Shown here: positions 23,416 to 35,825 of the stretch, one piece after another
Numbering within the stretch: the stretch's first letter is position 1
How the letters are laid out: every line of letters starts with the position of its first letter
From: Artocarpus heterophyllus
Lineage: Eukaryota; Streptophyta; Magnoliopsida; Rosales; Moraceae
Direction: 5' to 3'
Length of the DNA: 64,000 bases
Assembly: GCA_025403435.1 (NCBI GenBank)
Contig: JAJQZP010000047.1
Location: 1,240,001 to 1,304,000, forward strand
Translations under genes and position numbers: made by a program
Notes under the pieces: model-generated
Told to the model about the DNA's origin: nothing
The model's input: the letters and a program-made list of their open reading frames with translations, nothing else
The model's database searches: none

Positions 23416-24699
23416 ATCTTTGGATGGTAAGTTTTCCAATGGTGAGATAATGGAACGTAAGATAAAAATAATCAAGAAGGTAAGACAGAACTTGTCCTTA
23501 AGTTGATTATGGATTATCATATGGGGATACGATACACTATGATATGTCATGGAGACTTAGCTATACGGGCTTCGTAATTCTATAAAGTTCGAGAGTGCAG
23601 CTCCAAGCTTTTAGCGAAGTAGCGTTGGAGTTGATAATTATGAAATATATATCTGGGATATTGGGTTTCATAATTATCGTGAGCTAGAACTTTATAGGTC
23701 CATTTTGGTCCCCTTTGCTAGCTCACACAATCCTATAACGATACGGCGTGCTTTTTCAATAATTGGTGACTTATGTCGGATTTATCGGATTGGTTTAAAA
23801 TTTGAAAGAATCAAATAATTCATGTCTGTTTATTGGTTAAATTAATTTTGTAATAAAATTAATTTAAGATAAACTTATTGAATTATTAGGATCAGATAAT
23901 TCTTGTCTGTTTATCGGTTGATTTAATTGGATAAATTAAATCAAGATAAACTTGTAGAATAACTGTGAATTGATTTATTTTCTTAGAGATTAGCTTGATA
24001 AAGTTTGTTTTGATCAAATAACTTTTCTATTGGGTTATTTGAATCAAAACTGAGACTTTATCCTATAGAATCTTGGGTGAAAAATAAAAGATTCGCAGAG
24101 ATATTTATACGACAGTTCGGCCTGCCAATCTATGTGTTCGGCCTGCTGATGGGGCTTGTTCGGCCTACCGATCAACGAGAGATAAGATTACGCGTTTTCA
24201 TGTAGATCTTATCAGATATTGATCCAAAGTTGATTCTGTTTCGAGTTTTTGAGACCAAATCTGATAAGGACTGACCCCGGGACCAATCGCTATATAAAGG
24301 GAGTAAGTCTTATGAGTTACTAAGATCAATTGAGAGATTAAGAGTGATACTCTTCTGGTGAGCATATGAAAACTCCCTGAGAGCTTTTGTTCACAAATCA
24401 CGACCACTAGCTTTGGGTTCTCTCGATTGGTTGGAAAGAGACTCACTGGTGGAAAAGCTGTACGTGTGAGCCCACACTCACTCCGATCGTGGATAGAGAA
24501 TAGCAAAGAAGACTAGTTGGTTGAGGCTCTTCTGGAATGTTACTTCTCTTCACAGATTACGGAGGTTCTTCGGCACACAGAGGTTAGTAAGATCTGTTTA
24601 ATTTATACATATAGCATGTCAAGCTTGTGTTTTGGAAAAATACTCTGATGTTAAAATTTTTAAATTTCTGTTGCACACCTTACACCTATTTTTTCAACA
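23416..24699 (+). repeat. 5' LTR of copia element B, second part
   Basis: The LTR resumes after element A and ends TTTTCAACA. A TATA box (TATATAAAGG, 24291-24300) follows a GC-palindrome array at 24110-24180. The sequence is clearly the same family as A's LTR but with many differences, so B is older. Confidence 0.9.
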
Positions 24700-24701
24700 A
24701 T

Positions 24702-24714
24702 TGGTATCAGAGCC
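24702..24714 (+). other. Primer-binding site of element B
   Basis: TGGTATCAGAGCC lies two bases after the LTR end, the same arrangement as in element A and complementary to initiator methionine tRNA. Confidence 0.92.
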
Positions 24715-26390
24715 GAGGTTTTTTATATAAATTTACAAGTTTGTGATCATATTATATGCATAAAATTTGTTATCTTAATATCTCTTATGCTTGAATTTAA
24801 TTTTACAAAGGGAGTTGGCACTCTAGGTTTCTATATTATTATATGTTGTCATGGATTATGTGGTGAATGCGTATTAATTAATTATGGTTGATTAAATCGT
24901 TGTTTAATTATTTATTAATTAATTAATTTATACCGGTTATGGTTCCTTAGAGGTTAGAATATGTATCTAGGTTTTTCAAGTAATTAGATGGTGGACTATC
25001 ATCTCCGTCTAGGAATTGTTATTTAATATTAAATTTGTAAGAATTTTATAATTAACTAATTATTCGGAGAAGACGGATCGAGAAGTCGGATCTTAAAGAT
25101 TGATGATGGCGCACCCAGGTATTTCCTGAGTCTCTAATTTTATATTTTTGAATTGTTGAAAATTAAATTGATGAATTGCATTAAAATTGTATTTTCTGAA
25201 ATGTGGGATTTCTGCTCGGTCGGCATGCCAGACATCACAGTTCGGCAGGCGATGGTCATAGATCGACAGGCTGGACGTGTAGTCCGGCAGGCCGTCAGTG
25301 GGGCAGAAATTGGCTGGCTCTGCCGGTAGACCAAACTTCCAGTTCGGCATGCCAAACTTTCATGGGTCGGCAGGCCGATGAAGCATGACCGGCAGGCCGA
25401 TCACCCAGATCGGCCTGCCGACCGAGAGCTAGAAAATTTCTAGAAAATGTGTGATTTTTTACGGTGCAGTTTTAATTTTATTTTTGAGATGATTCCGAGA
25501 AACATTAAATTTGGATATGACCGAAAATATGAAGTGTTTGATTTATACAGGATTGAAGACTTGAAGATGAAAATTATGTGAAGAAGGATACAACTTGAGG
25601 ATTCAAGGATGAAGAATCGATATATGTTTCGATCATTCTCTTGTAATCTTAGTTTTCTATTCTCTAGGGAGGAGCCATAATATTACGGTTATTATTATTT
25701 TTCTTGCAGCTTTACTTGATTGCTTTGCTTGTCTGCATTATAATATGATTTGCCATGTATATTGATAACATATCATATAGAATAGAAAGTACCGCTCATA
25801 TTAAAATTGTTCATGCATAATTTTAAAATAAAACCTTGACTCCAAAAGATTGAGTGGGAAAAGGTTTTCGAAGAGAGAACCTAAGGCCTCCATCGTTGGT
25901 CCATAGGAAGAACATGGTGGTCCCGACCCCTAGGAAGGGATTTCTATCATGTACCAGATTGGATCTCTGAGAGGATAAAGTATTTTAGCATGATTTATGG
26001 TTGCACACCCCTAGGTGGTGATTATAAATCATAAATAAAATATTGAAACGATGGTTATACACTCACATGAATTTTATTATTAGCCCCCCCTAGGAGCTCT
26101 GTTAATAAAATTAATAGCCAAAGAAATGATTATTAATATATGCTGGATCATACGGGTCCTGGATGACATATATTAATCAGGAGGGAATCCGTGTTCCTAA
26201 TTGAATTTGGCATGATTGCCTAAGAGCTTGTTGAATTCTAAGTTGGGAATTATCGTTGTAAGGTTGTGATATTTTCAAGGTTTTGACACATAAACACATT
26301 TGTATGTTTTTACATGATTGTGTTATCTTACTAAATTATTATTTTATGTTTGCTTATGTTTGGTATATAATTTTTTATTGTAGATTAAAA
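24715..26390 (+). other. Leader of element B with palindrome array and stem-loops
   Basis: This untranslated leader matches that of element A. 25213-25428 holds the GC-rich palindrome array (CGGCAGGCCG words). 25905-26240 holds the counterparts of A's stem-loops: ACCCCTAGGAAGG near 25928, CACCCCTAGGTGG near 26008 and CCCCCTAGGAGC near 26085. The fourth has decayed to TGCCTAAGAGC near 26218. Outer arms are partly kept. Confidence 0.75.
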
Positions 26391-29300
26391 ATTTCTAAAA
26401 ATGCTTTATCATCGATACTTGACAAAAACCTGTTAACTGGTGAGGATTACAATGATTGGAAACGGAACCTGGATATCGTCCTGTCCTTTGAGAAACTGAA
26501 ATATGTTCTGACAACTCTTTGTCCTCCAGAGCCTACGGGAGACTCGTCTAATGAGCAATTCCAAGAGTATGACCGCTGGAAAGATGTTAATGATCAGGCA
26601 TGCTGCTATGTTATGACTAGCATGAATAATGTGTTGCAGGCTCAACATCAAGATTATGAGACTGCGAAACAGATCTTGGATAATCTTGAGGACATGTTTG
26701 GAGGCTAGGCCATAACAAAGCGGCAAGGGGCGCTTTGAAAACTCTTAAACTGCAGATAGAGACCGGGGACATCTGTAAAGGAGCACATGATGTTGGTCAT
26801 GGGTTACCTTGTTGAGGCTCAAACCAATGGAGCCGACATCGATGCTGAAACTCAAATGACTATGGTCTTTGAGACTCTGTCTAAGGAATTTATTCCGTTT
26901 AGAGCTACTTTTAACTTAAACAATAGACGGGATATGACCTTGACAGAACTAATGAAATAGTTATAGGAGTTTGAACTGTTGATCAAGGAGTCTCTTGTGG
27001 GTGGTGAGGCCAACATGGTAGCTGCTTCTGGTTCCAATTCTAACTCTGGGAATGGAAAGAAGCAACGGGCCAAGAATGGGAAGTCTTCTATTCCTGCTAA
27101 CACCAAGAGCAAGAAAAAGAAGAAGAAGAACCCAAAGAAGCTTAAGTGCTTCTTCTGTGGAAAGGTCGGGCATATCAAGAAGCATTGCAAGGACTTTTTT
27201 TCCAAAGGAGGTAGGTGTGATCTTCTGTATTTAGAAACTTGTTTGGTTGAGAAATCCAATGACGTTTAGGTCATAGATTCCAGTGCAACTAATCATGTTT
27301 GTGTTTCTCTGCAGGGGTTCAAAGAAACGAGAAGTCTGCTACATGAAGACTTCACGCTTTAGATGGGCGATGGATCCTTGGTCTCAGCGGAAGCAGTGGG
27401 AGACGTCCATCTTTACTTTGATAACTATAGGAATTTATTTTTGCAAGATTGTTTTTATGTTCCTAAATTTAAAAGGAATTTAATTTATGTATCTTGTTTA
27501 TTTAAAGACTCCTACGTGGTATCTTTTAATGAAAAAGTGGTGATTCGTAAAAACAAATCTTTTATCTGTTCTGGATGGATGCAAAATAATCTATATTTTA
27601 TCAAATCTAAGATGGACTTATTGCTTAATGCTGAGATGAATGATAATAACTCTAAAAGACTTAAAACTTCTCACTCTAATAAGACTTATCTTTGGCATTT
27701 GCGCCTTGGTCACATTAACCTGAATAGGATTCAAAGGTTGGTAAGGGATGGACCTTTAAGTCACTTAAAGGTGGAATCTATACCTCAATGTGAATCTTGT
27801 TTGGAGGGTAAAATGACCAAAAGACCATACGGGTCTAAGGGCAATAGGGCCGAAGGGGTTCTAGAACTTGTGCATAGTGATGTTTACGGACCGATGAACA
27901 TCTAGGCACGAGGAGGGTATGAGTACTTTGTCACTTTTATCGACGATTACTCAAGATATGGGTATGTGTGCCTAATGGACCACAAAAGCGAAACTTTTGA
28001 CAAGTTCAGGGAGTTTCGGGCTGAAGTGGAAAAGCAATTGGGTAGACCCATAAAGGCACTTCGATCCGATCGAGGTGGAGAATACCTTTCTGATGAGTTC
28101 TTGGGACACTTGTTGGAGAATGGGATTTTATCCCATTTAATTGCGCCGGGCACTCCGCAGCAGAATGGCGTAGCGGAGAGAAGAAATTGGACTTTGTTGG
28201 AAATGGTCAGGTCCATGATGAGTTATTCATCATTACCTTTATCTTTTTGGGGATATGCACTACAAACTGCATGTTATCTTTTGAACAATGTGCCTTCAAA
28301 ATCAGTCCCTAAAACTCCTCACGAGTTGTGGACAAGAAAGAAGACATCCTTAAACCATATTCGCATATGGGGATGTCCGGCTCATGTCCTGTTTAAGGAT
28401 CCGAATAAGTTGGAAGCACGTTCGGAAGTTTGCGTGTTTGTAGGATATCCAAAAGGGACTAAAGGGGGTTATTTTTATAACCCAAAGGAAAATAAAGTCG
28501 TGGTTTCAACTAATGCAACTTTCCTTGAGGAGAGTTACATGGATGACTTTAAACCTCAGAGCAAAGTGGTGCTTGAGGAGTTAAGGGGTGATCCGTTCAC
28601 TCTGGAGGTTCCGAATGAAACCATTCCGATCAGTGTAGAAAAACCAAACAAACTTGAACAACAATCTCAGGGGCTTCGGCGTAGTGGGAGGATCAGGCGT
28701 CAACCTGAGAGGTATATGTTCAATGGGGAGGTCTTTTTGGCTGAACCAGATGAACATGACAGGGATCCTTATACTTACGTAGAAGCTATGGAGGATGTTG
28801 ATTCAAGACTCTAGACAGAGGCCATGAACATAGAGATGAAGTCTATGGAGACTAATCGGGTCTGGGAGATTGTGCATCTTCCCGAAGGGGTAAAACCCAT
28901 AGGATGTAAGTGGATCTATAAGAGGAAAAGAGGAGTGGATGGAAAGGTCGAAACCTTTTAAGGCTAGACTGGTAGCTAAGGGTTATACGCAAAAGGAAGG
29001 AATCGATTATGAGGAAACCTTTTCGCCTGTAGCCATGCTTAAGTCCATCTGGATTCTCTTGTCCATAGCTACCGCTCTCGACTACGAGATTTGACAGATG
29101 GATGTCAAGACGGCTTTTTTGGATGGCTATCTTGATGAGTCCATTTATATGGAACAACCAGACGGGTTCAAGGTCGCGGGTCAAAAGGGTAAGGTTTATA
29201 AGCTGCTAAGTCAATTTATGGACTTAAGCAGGCTTCTCGTTCTTGGAACATAAGATTTGATCAGGTGATCAAGACTTATGGGTTCTCACAAAATGTGGAT

Positions 29301-30332
29301 GAACCATGTGTTTATAAACACATAAAGGATGGGAAGGTGGTTTTTCTACTTCTCTATGTAGATGACACTCTGCTAATTGGCAATGACATTGGGGCGTTGT
29401 CGTCGGCCAAATTATGGTTGACCAAGCAGTTTGACATGAAGGACTTGGGTGAGGCTAATTTTGTTCTCAGTATCCAGATCTTTAGGGGTAGGAAGAACAA
29501 AATGATAGCTTTGTCACAAGCTGGCTACATAGATAAAATTCTCAGGAGGTTTGCAATGCAGGATTCCAAGAAAGGTGGGCAACCATCTAGGTCTGGAATT
29601 ACTCTTTCTAAGAAAGACTCTCCAAAGTCTTATGAAGAATGAGAATACATGAAGAAGGTGCCTTATGCTTCAGCAGTGGGTAGTCTCATATATGCCATGC
29701 TTTGCACACGACCGAATATTAGCTATGCGATCGGGATTGTAAGTCGATTTTAGGCTGATCCAGGATCAAACCATTGGGTTGTGGTAAAGCATATTTTCAA
29801 GTACCTGAGAAGGACTCGAGGGTATATGCTTGTGTATTCGGGTGAGGACTTGACTCCTCTAGGATACACTGACTCGGATTTTTAATTCTGTCTGGATTCT
29901 AGGAAATTGACTTCTGGGTTTGTGATTACTCTGGGCGACGGTGCCATTAGTTGGAGAAGTACGAAGCAAGATTACACATCGGATTCTACGATGGAGGCCG
30001 AGTATGTGGCGACTAGTGATGCTTCGAAAGAAGCAGTGTGGCTCCGCAAGTTCCTTGGGGATCTTGAGATAGTTCTTGGTATGGATAAGGCGGTATCACT
30101 GTACTGTGATAATAGTGCGGCGGTAGCTAATGCTAAGGAACCAAGATTTCACAAGAAGAGTAAACATATTGATCAGAAGTATCACATGATAAACGACTTC
30201 GTTGAGGGCGAGCATGTCACGGTGTGCAAGATCGCGTCAGAGGAAAATTTAGCTGATCTATTTACAAGGAGAGTCTTCGAGAAACATGTGGAAGCTATGG
30301 GGATGCGAGATTTGCTGTATTTGCTCACTTAG
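26391..30332 (+). pseudogene. Copia gag-pol of element B, broken
   Basis: Same polyprotein as element A, in several frames with many stops. The Gag start codon is lost (ATT at 26391-26393 where A has ATG). Pieces in order: Gag to 26708, where a stop ends the frame; zinc knuckle CFFCGKVGHIKKHC (27150-27191); protease remnant with DSSA in place of DSGA near 27279; integrase zinc finger and start of core (to 27905); the rest of the integrase core and linker (27966-28814); RT from 28850, with a TGA at 29092-29094 at the Trp before QMDVKTAF; a frameshift near 29207; YVDD-containing RT (29265-29642); RNase H (29907-30332). The loss of function is old relative to A. Confidence 0.9.
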
Positions 30333-30346
30333 TGCAAGTGAGAGAT

Positions 30347-32080
30347 TATTAGATATGTATGCCCTAAGGAGTAAAAATGTAATACATTTTTGGAGACATT
30401 TTGATCAATAAAAAATTTATTCCTTTATATATACCAAATCTTGTCCTCTTTACGTTCATATTTGTTGAACGTATGTAAAGCAAACAATAGTCTAAGACTG
30501 TCGGTCTAAACCTTAAGAATTGGGCATATGACAGACTAATTATGCAGAAGACACGATTCTTAAGGTGACGGTCTAAAACATATGATCCGCAATCGAGGGA
30601 ATAAAGTTGGGTGCTTTATTCATGTAAAAATTGTTATGTTGTCTATATCCCTTTAGGGAGATGGTTTGTCTTGATCATTGGAGTTGGACTCTGTAATAGA
30701 AACATTAGCACGTTGTCATAGGTGACGATGTGTTGGATCGAGATATAAAGTGAATTAATTTGGATTAATAATTCTGTCTCGGCAAATCGATTCACTTTAG
30801 ACAGTCATTTGTATTGTATCTTAATCCTGAGATGAATAGTGGGCCCGTTGTCTTGACTTGTGTCTTTTGATGTACCAAAGGGTGACTTCCACATCTTAAT
30901 AGTGGTATGCATGCCGGTACGTTGGAGGCATGACTCTTGATAGCGTAGACTTGTTATTCATAGATATGGAATCCATAGCTCCTCTTTAGGAGTAATGATA
31001 TCCTCTTATATGCGTTATCCTGTAATTGGAAAACTGGAGCGCTCAACCATTTGGATACATAGGTGTAACCGAATGGTATACTATCTTTGGATGGTAAGTT
31101 TTCTAACGGTGAGATAATGGAACGTAAGATAAAAATAATCAAGAAGGTAAGACAGAACTTGTCCTAAAGTTGATTATGGATTATCATATGGGGATACGAT
31201 ACACTTTGATATGCCATGGAGACTTAGCTATACGAGCTTCGTAATTCTATAAAGTTCGAGAGTGTAGCTCCAAGCTTTTAGTGGAGTAGCGTTGGAGTTG
31301 ATAATTGTGAAATGTATATCTAGGATATTGGGTTTCATAATTATTGTGAGCATTAACTTTATAGGTCCATTTTGGTCCCCTTTGCTAGCTCACAAAATCC
31401 TGTAACGATACGACGTGCTTTTTCAATAATTGGTGACTTATGTCTGATTTATCGGATTGGTTTAAAATTTAAAAGAATCAAACAATTCATGTTTGTTTAT
31501 TGGTTGAATTAATTTTGTAATAAAATTAATTTAAGATAAACTTGTTGAATTATTGGGATCGGATAATTCTTATCTGTTTATTGGTTGATTTAATTGGATA
31601 AATTAAATCAAGATAAACTTGTAGAATAATTGTGAATTGATTTATTTTCTTAGAGATTATCTTGATAAAGTTTATTTTGATCAGATAACTTTTCTATTGT
31701 GTTATTTGAATCAAAACTGAGACTTTATCCTATAGAATCTTGAGTGGAAAATAAAAGATTCGTGGAGATATTTATGCAGCAGTTAAGCCTGCCGATCTGC
31801 GTGTCCGGCCTGCTGGTGGGGCTTGTTCAGCCTGCCGATCAGCGAGAGATAAGATTACGCGTTTTCACGTAGATCTTATCAGATATTGATCCGAACTTGA
31901 TTCTGTTTCGAGTTTTTGAGACCTAATCTGATAAGGACTGACCCCAGGACCAATTGCTATAAAGAGGGAGTAAGTCTTATGAGTTACTGAGATCAATTGA
32001 GAAATTGAGAGTGATGCTCTTCTAGTGAGCATCTGAAAACTCCTTGAGAGCTTTTGTTCACAAATCACGAACACTAGCTT
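30347..32080 (+). repeat. 3' LTR of element B, 3'-truncated
   Basis: The LTR follows the decayed purine tract AGTGAGAGAT and starts TATTAGATATG (TG changed to TA). It contains the palindrome array (31786-31850) and a TATA box (31958-31964). It breaks off at 32080 after CACTAGCTT, about 280 bp before the expected end, where an unrelated repeat begins. No right target duplication can therefore be found. Confidence 0.88.
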
Positions 32081-32740
32081 CAAACTTGTAAGGCATGTAG
32101 CATGGAAGCCCATGCGGCTGCAAGTGTGCCTAACTCCAAGGGATGGGTCAAAATAATTGTTAAAGCAATCAAACAAAATTAGAATTGAAAATTGTACAAG
32201 TGAGAAGTTTCTTTAACCATTAGATGAGAATTGTTGCACGAGTGAGAAGTTTCTCATTAGATAAGAATTGAAGTAGGCAAACACTACAATCTCATGGTCA
32301 AAAGCGAAGCCAAAAATATGAATTAAGGGTCGGGAGCGTGATCAGACAAATGAAATAAGACATACAAAATTTAATATTTTATAAAATTTCATGCAAAATT
32401 TTTTTTCGTAGGATAGGTCCCTCACCCTCATTTGTATATGGCTCTACCCTTATTCTTTTGAGATTTGCTTCAATGATGTAACTTGTATGCCACAATTAAG
32501 TCTTAAAAATAATTGTTCTTAAATCCGGAATTTCTACAGAAGTTGAATAATCCTAAACAAATCATGAAGAAAAAAAAGAAACCCCAAAAAATATAACTAA
32601 CAAACAACGAATAAAGATAAACTCGTGTTAATATTGACTCGGGCTTATTATATTCCAAATTGGCTGGATCTCTCATTTCATTTTCTTGAGCCGCTATTTC
32701 TTTCAAAGCTGGGGCTCCCCGAGTCGTAGATCTACTCCAA

Positions 32741-32783
32741 AACACAAACACACACACACACAAGTGTGTGTATATATATATAT
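32741..32783. repeat. Compound (CA)n-(TG)n-(TA)n microsatellite
   Basis: A CA run passes into TG and then TA repeats. A shorter version sits at the same place in repeat copy 2 (about 45271-45300). Confidence 0.9.
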
Positions 32784-33899
32784 CTCGATGTTGAGGGTCA
32801 GTGGAATCCATTTGTAATTGTAAATTTTAATGAAACTCAATTTTATTACAGTGTGACACTACGTACCACACGTGCATCTTGTATTGCTCGCCTATACGTC
32901 GTTTCAAAAAAGAACGGAAGAAATAGAAAAGGTTCAGTGGAAGATGGGTTGACTCAGGCTTCATTGATTGCCATATGTCGGCAAGAAAATTTGTATAAAA
33001 ACATATATATTTTTTTCTTTTTAGAGAATTAGATACAATGACTTAAACGTTGTGCTTTACGTATAGACTTGAAAAAAAAATTTTTGGTCAATGACCTCTT
33101 TTTTTTGACAGTTTTTGACACAAAAAAAGGCTTTTTAGATATCAAAACGGTTCTAGTTTTTTTTTTATCATGTTGAGGTTCTTTATCCTACTACAATCAT
33201 TTTTCTTTTTTTTTTTGAAAAAAACTGAGACAGTTTACTTGCACAAAAAAATTACACAAAAAACATGTTTTTTTGGTTCAAAAACAAAGAGGGACTTTTA
33301 CTCAATTTGAAATTTTTTTTTTCTCTTTCGTCAAAATCATCCGTATATAGGAGAGCCTATCGGTTTTGGTTTATTTCTCCAACTTATAGATAAGATATGG
33401 GGGAGATTGGTGTGAAAGCCTTTTGTTTTTTTTTGGAGTTTTTATCATTTTAATACCTTGTATTTTAAGAAAATATTATATTAATAGCTTAAAAAAAATT
33501 AAAATAGTATCATGTATTATTTTTATTTTAAATTTATGTTTTATGACGTAAACTTTCTAACTTATCTTTTTATTAATGAACTTCAAATTATTTTACAAAA
33601 ACTATAAAAAAATCAATAAATACAAATAATGCCAAAAACTAAACAAGTCCATATAAATGCTTTTTTTTAACAAGTTGTTTAAGTTTTTTTTTCATTTTTT
33701 TATAAAATTAATTTGAAATTCATTAAGAAAATGATAAAAAAATTCACGTTAAAAAACATAAACACATGATACTAAAATGATATTTTTAAAAATTATAAGA
33801 TATAGTTTTGATATTATCCAAACAAAGAATATCAATATGATGTTTCTCATGTAAAATACCAAAATAATAATATTTTTTTCCAATTTGCATTTCTAATAT

Positions 33900-34060
33900 C
33901 GCTATTAGAGATTAGGCTTTTAGTGACGACATTGTTAATAATGACAGGTTTTGTCGTTGTTAATTGCCATATTTACAACGACATATAGTTAAAAAAAAAA
34001 AAAAAAACTAATAGCCACGACATTGAGCAAAAATTGTCGCAAATGATAAACGCTTAAGAA
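33900..34060. mobile_element. Degenerate CACTA-type transposon end
   Basis: CGCTATTAGAGATTAGGCTT is the decayed counterpart of the intact CACTACTAGAAATTAGGCTT at 46095. It is followed by subterminal GTCG and ACGAC words, typical of CACTA elements. Confidence 0.55.
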
Positions 34061-34553
34061 TTTCATAGAATTTCGACTCTCCAAGAAGGAGTCTTTTCAT
34101 CTCATCGGGCATGAAGCTTAAGAATCAGCTCTCTTTTTCCTCCTTTTCATGCCAGCCAAGAGGAAGGGGAAGCCCACATTAAGATCTGGTGCTGGTGGAC
34201 GCGTGTCAGTCATTGTTGGAGGGTCGGGCAGTGAGGAGGTGTGGCGGTCTAAGATTGGTGGACAAAAGTGGGTGCATGGAGACAAGTTGAGACATGTAGC
34301 ACGGAAGCTCGTGCGGCTGCAAGTGTGCCCAACTCCGAGGACACGTGGCGGTTGCTTGCTGGTGGGAGCTGCTGCTGCTCTGCTTGCGACACCCTCTAGT
34401 CTGGACTGAAGTTCACGCGCACATCTAATGGGCTTTAGACGAGATCCAACGGTCTGTGTGCTCGAGTGGATGGCTTCTAAGATTACGCACGTGGTTCTTT
34501 GTTGGAGGCATGTTTTAATTTGAATTTCCCTTTCATTTTGACCCCCACATTAT
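34061..34553. other. Unassigned, moderately GC-rich stretch
   Basis: A plus-strand frame of 86 codons (34149-34409) is rich in basic residues and Gly, but I recognise no domain and treat it as unproven. 34288-34343 repeats the edge of repeat R at 32086-32138. Confidence 0.4.
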
Positions 34554-34686
34554 TAGGGTGTTTGAAAAAGTGGTGGGAACCACTTTTACTGTAGCATGTG
34601 AGAGTTTTACACTGTAGCATATTTTTTTTATTGTTGAGATTGTAGTAGGAACTGAGTGGTTCCCACCATTGCTAAACACCCCCTAA
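34554..34686. mobile_element. Short MITE with terminal inverted repeats
   Basis: The left end GGGTGTTTGAAAAAGTGG plus GGGAACCACT is mirrored at the right by AGTGGTTCCCACC and AAACACCCCC. The unit is about 130 bp with no coding. TA flanks both sides, too short to class it firmly. Its inner words (ACTGTAGCATGTGAGAGTTTTA) recur in the MITE at 58199-58360. Confidence 0.8.
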
Positions 34687-34759
34687 TTTTAAATTGCCAA
34701 ATTCTTTACCCACACAAAAGGAAAATAAAATAAATTGATGAGATGATATAGTAGTAGTA

Positions 34760-34762
<3 letters not shown>

Positions 34763-34814
<52 letters not shown>
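34763..34814. repeat. (TAA)n microsatellite
   Basis: An almost perfect run of about 16 TAA units, preceded by GTA/TAG interruptions. Confidence 0.95.
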
Positions 34815-34816
<2 letters not shown>

Positions 34817-35825
34817 TGACTTAAAATAAAATAACATAAAGGAAAATAAAATCAAATTACCAAAAAAATAAAAAGTAAATTATACAAAAATAAACAAAGT
34901 TAAATAAAAATAAATAAAAATATAAAAATATAGTAAAAATATGTACTTTTAACTACATGAAACTCTATTTTTATACAGTTATCACTCATCATATTTATAC
35001 AAAATTTATGATCTATAAAAAATCAATCTAGTCAACATTTGTGATAAGTATGGAATTGTAATTAAATAATCTTAATCGCAGTCCTAATATGGTATACTAA
35101 ATAAGGGGCAAGGTTGGGCAAGCTCATAGTTTCTCATATTGGCTTATCGAATCTGTAATGATCAATGCCTTTTAACACAGTGAAGAACCCCTATTCAAGA
35201 TCAATGGAGGCCAATGTTTTAGAAGATCATAGGAAAATTGTTTTAGAAGCCCATTGTTGTTTTTGTTGCTACATTACCCACCCTAGGAATCGTGCTACTC
35301 ACACGTTAACTAGTCATACAAGTATTAATTTTTATTGATGTTCATTAACATAACTTTTTTTCATTATTTATTGGTTGTTTTATACACTATAAGTTAGTAA
35401 GTAATTGAATAATATCATCTAGATTCCCTTAAAAAAGGCTATTTATATGGCAGGCATTGAAAAATAATCTACCAGCACTATAATAATTTGTAGACTAGAT
35501 AACGTCAATTAGATGACAGTTTAACCAAAACGATCATCTAATATAAGAAAAAATGGCATGGAGATTTCTTTATTTCAGAATCTACATATGCATATGGATG
35601 ATGGTTTTATAAAATTCAAAAAATTAAAAAAAAAGGGCACACGTTTTCCCATTTATTTTGTTTTCTAAAAATACTTAAATTTTCTCATTTCCTCTATAAC
35701 TCCGAGCTACTTTCTTCCATCTTTCTATCTCTCCCATTTACAAACTCGATATTTTTCTATCAACTTCCTCTTTCTCTCTCTAAAATCCTTGGAAGAGAAA
35801 TTGTAAGAAGAATTACCAAGAGCTC
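34815..35825. other. Unassigned AT-rich stretch
   Basis: I find no gene or repeat match. It ends where decayed copia Gag sequence begins, with no LTR between, so the 5' part of element E is missing. Confidence 0.4.

Larger units (their letters stand above)
32086..34060. repeat. Dispersed repeat R, copy 1, ending in a CACTA terminus
   Basis: From about 32135 this matches 44664-46240 in order: the GAGTGAGAAGTTTCTCATTAG block, a CA/TG/TA microsatellite (32741-32783), GTTGAGGGTCAGTGGAATCC, and the run to CGCTATTAGAGATTAGGC at 33900. Copy 1 has about 270 extra T-rich bases (33062-33335). The first 50 bases (32086-32138) also match 34288-34343. Both copies end in a CACTA-type terminus, intact in copy 2. 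No protein is recognised; a minus-strand frame at 32503-32811 crosses the microsatellite and is treated as chance. Confidence 0.75.

Noticed and set aside
24701..24716. TGGTATCAGAGCC as part of a tRNA gene
   Set aside because: It is only the complement of a tRNA 3' end, positioned next to an LTR; no cloverleaf surrounds it. It is a primer-binding site.
34149..34409. 86-codon frame as a host gene
   Set aside because: No recognised domain, no introns or neighbours in support, and part of it overlaps a repeated segment (34288-34343).
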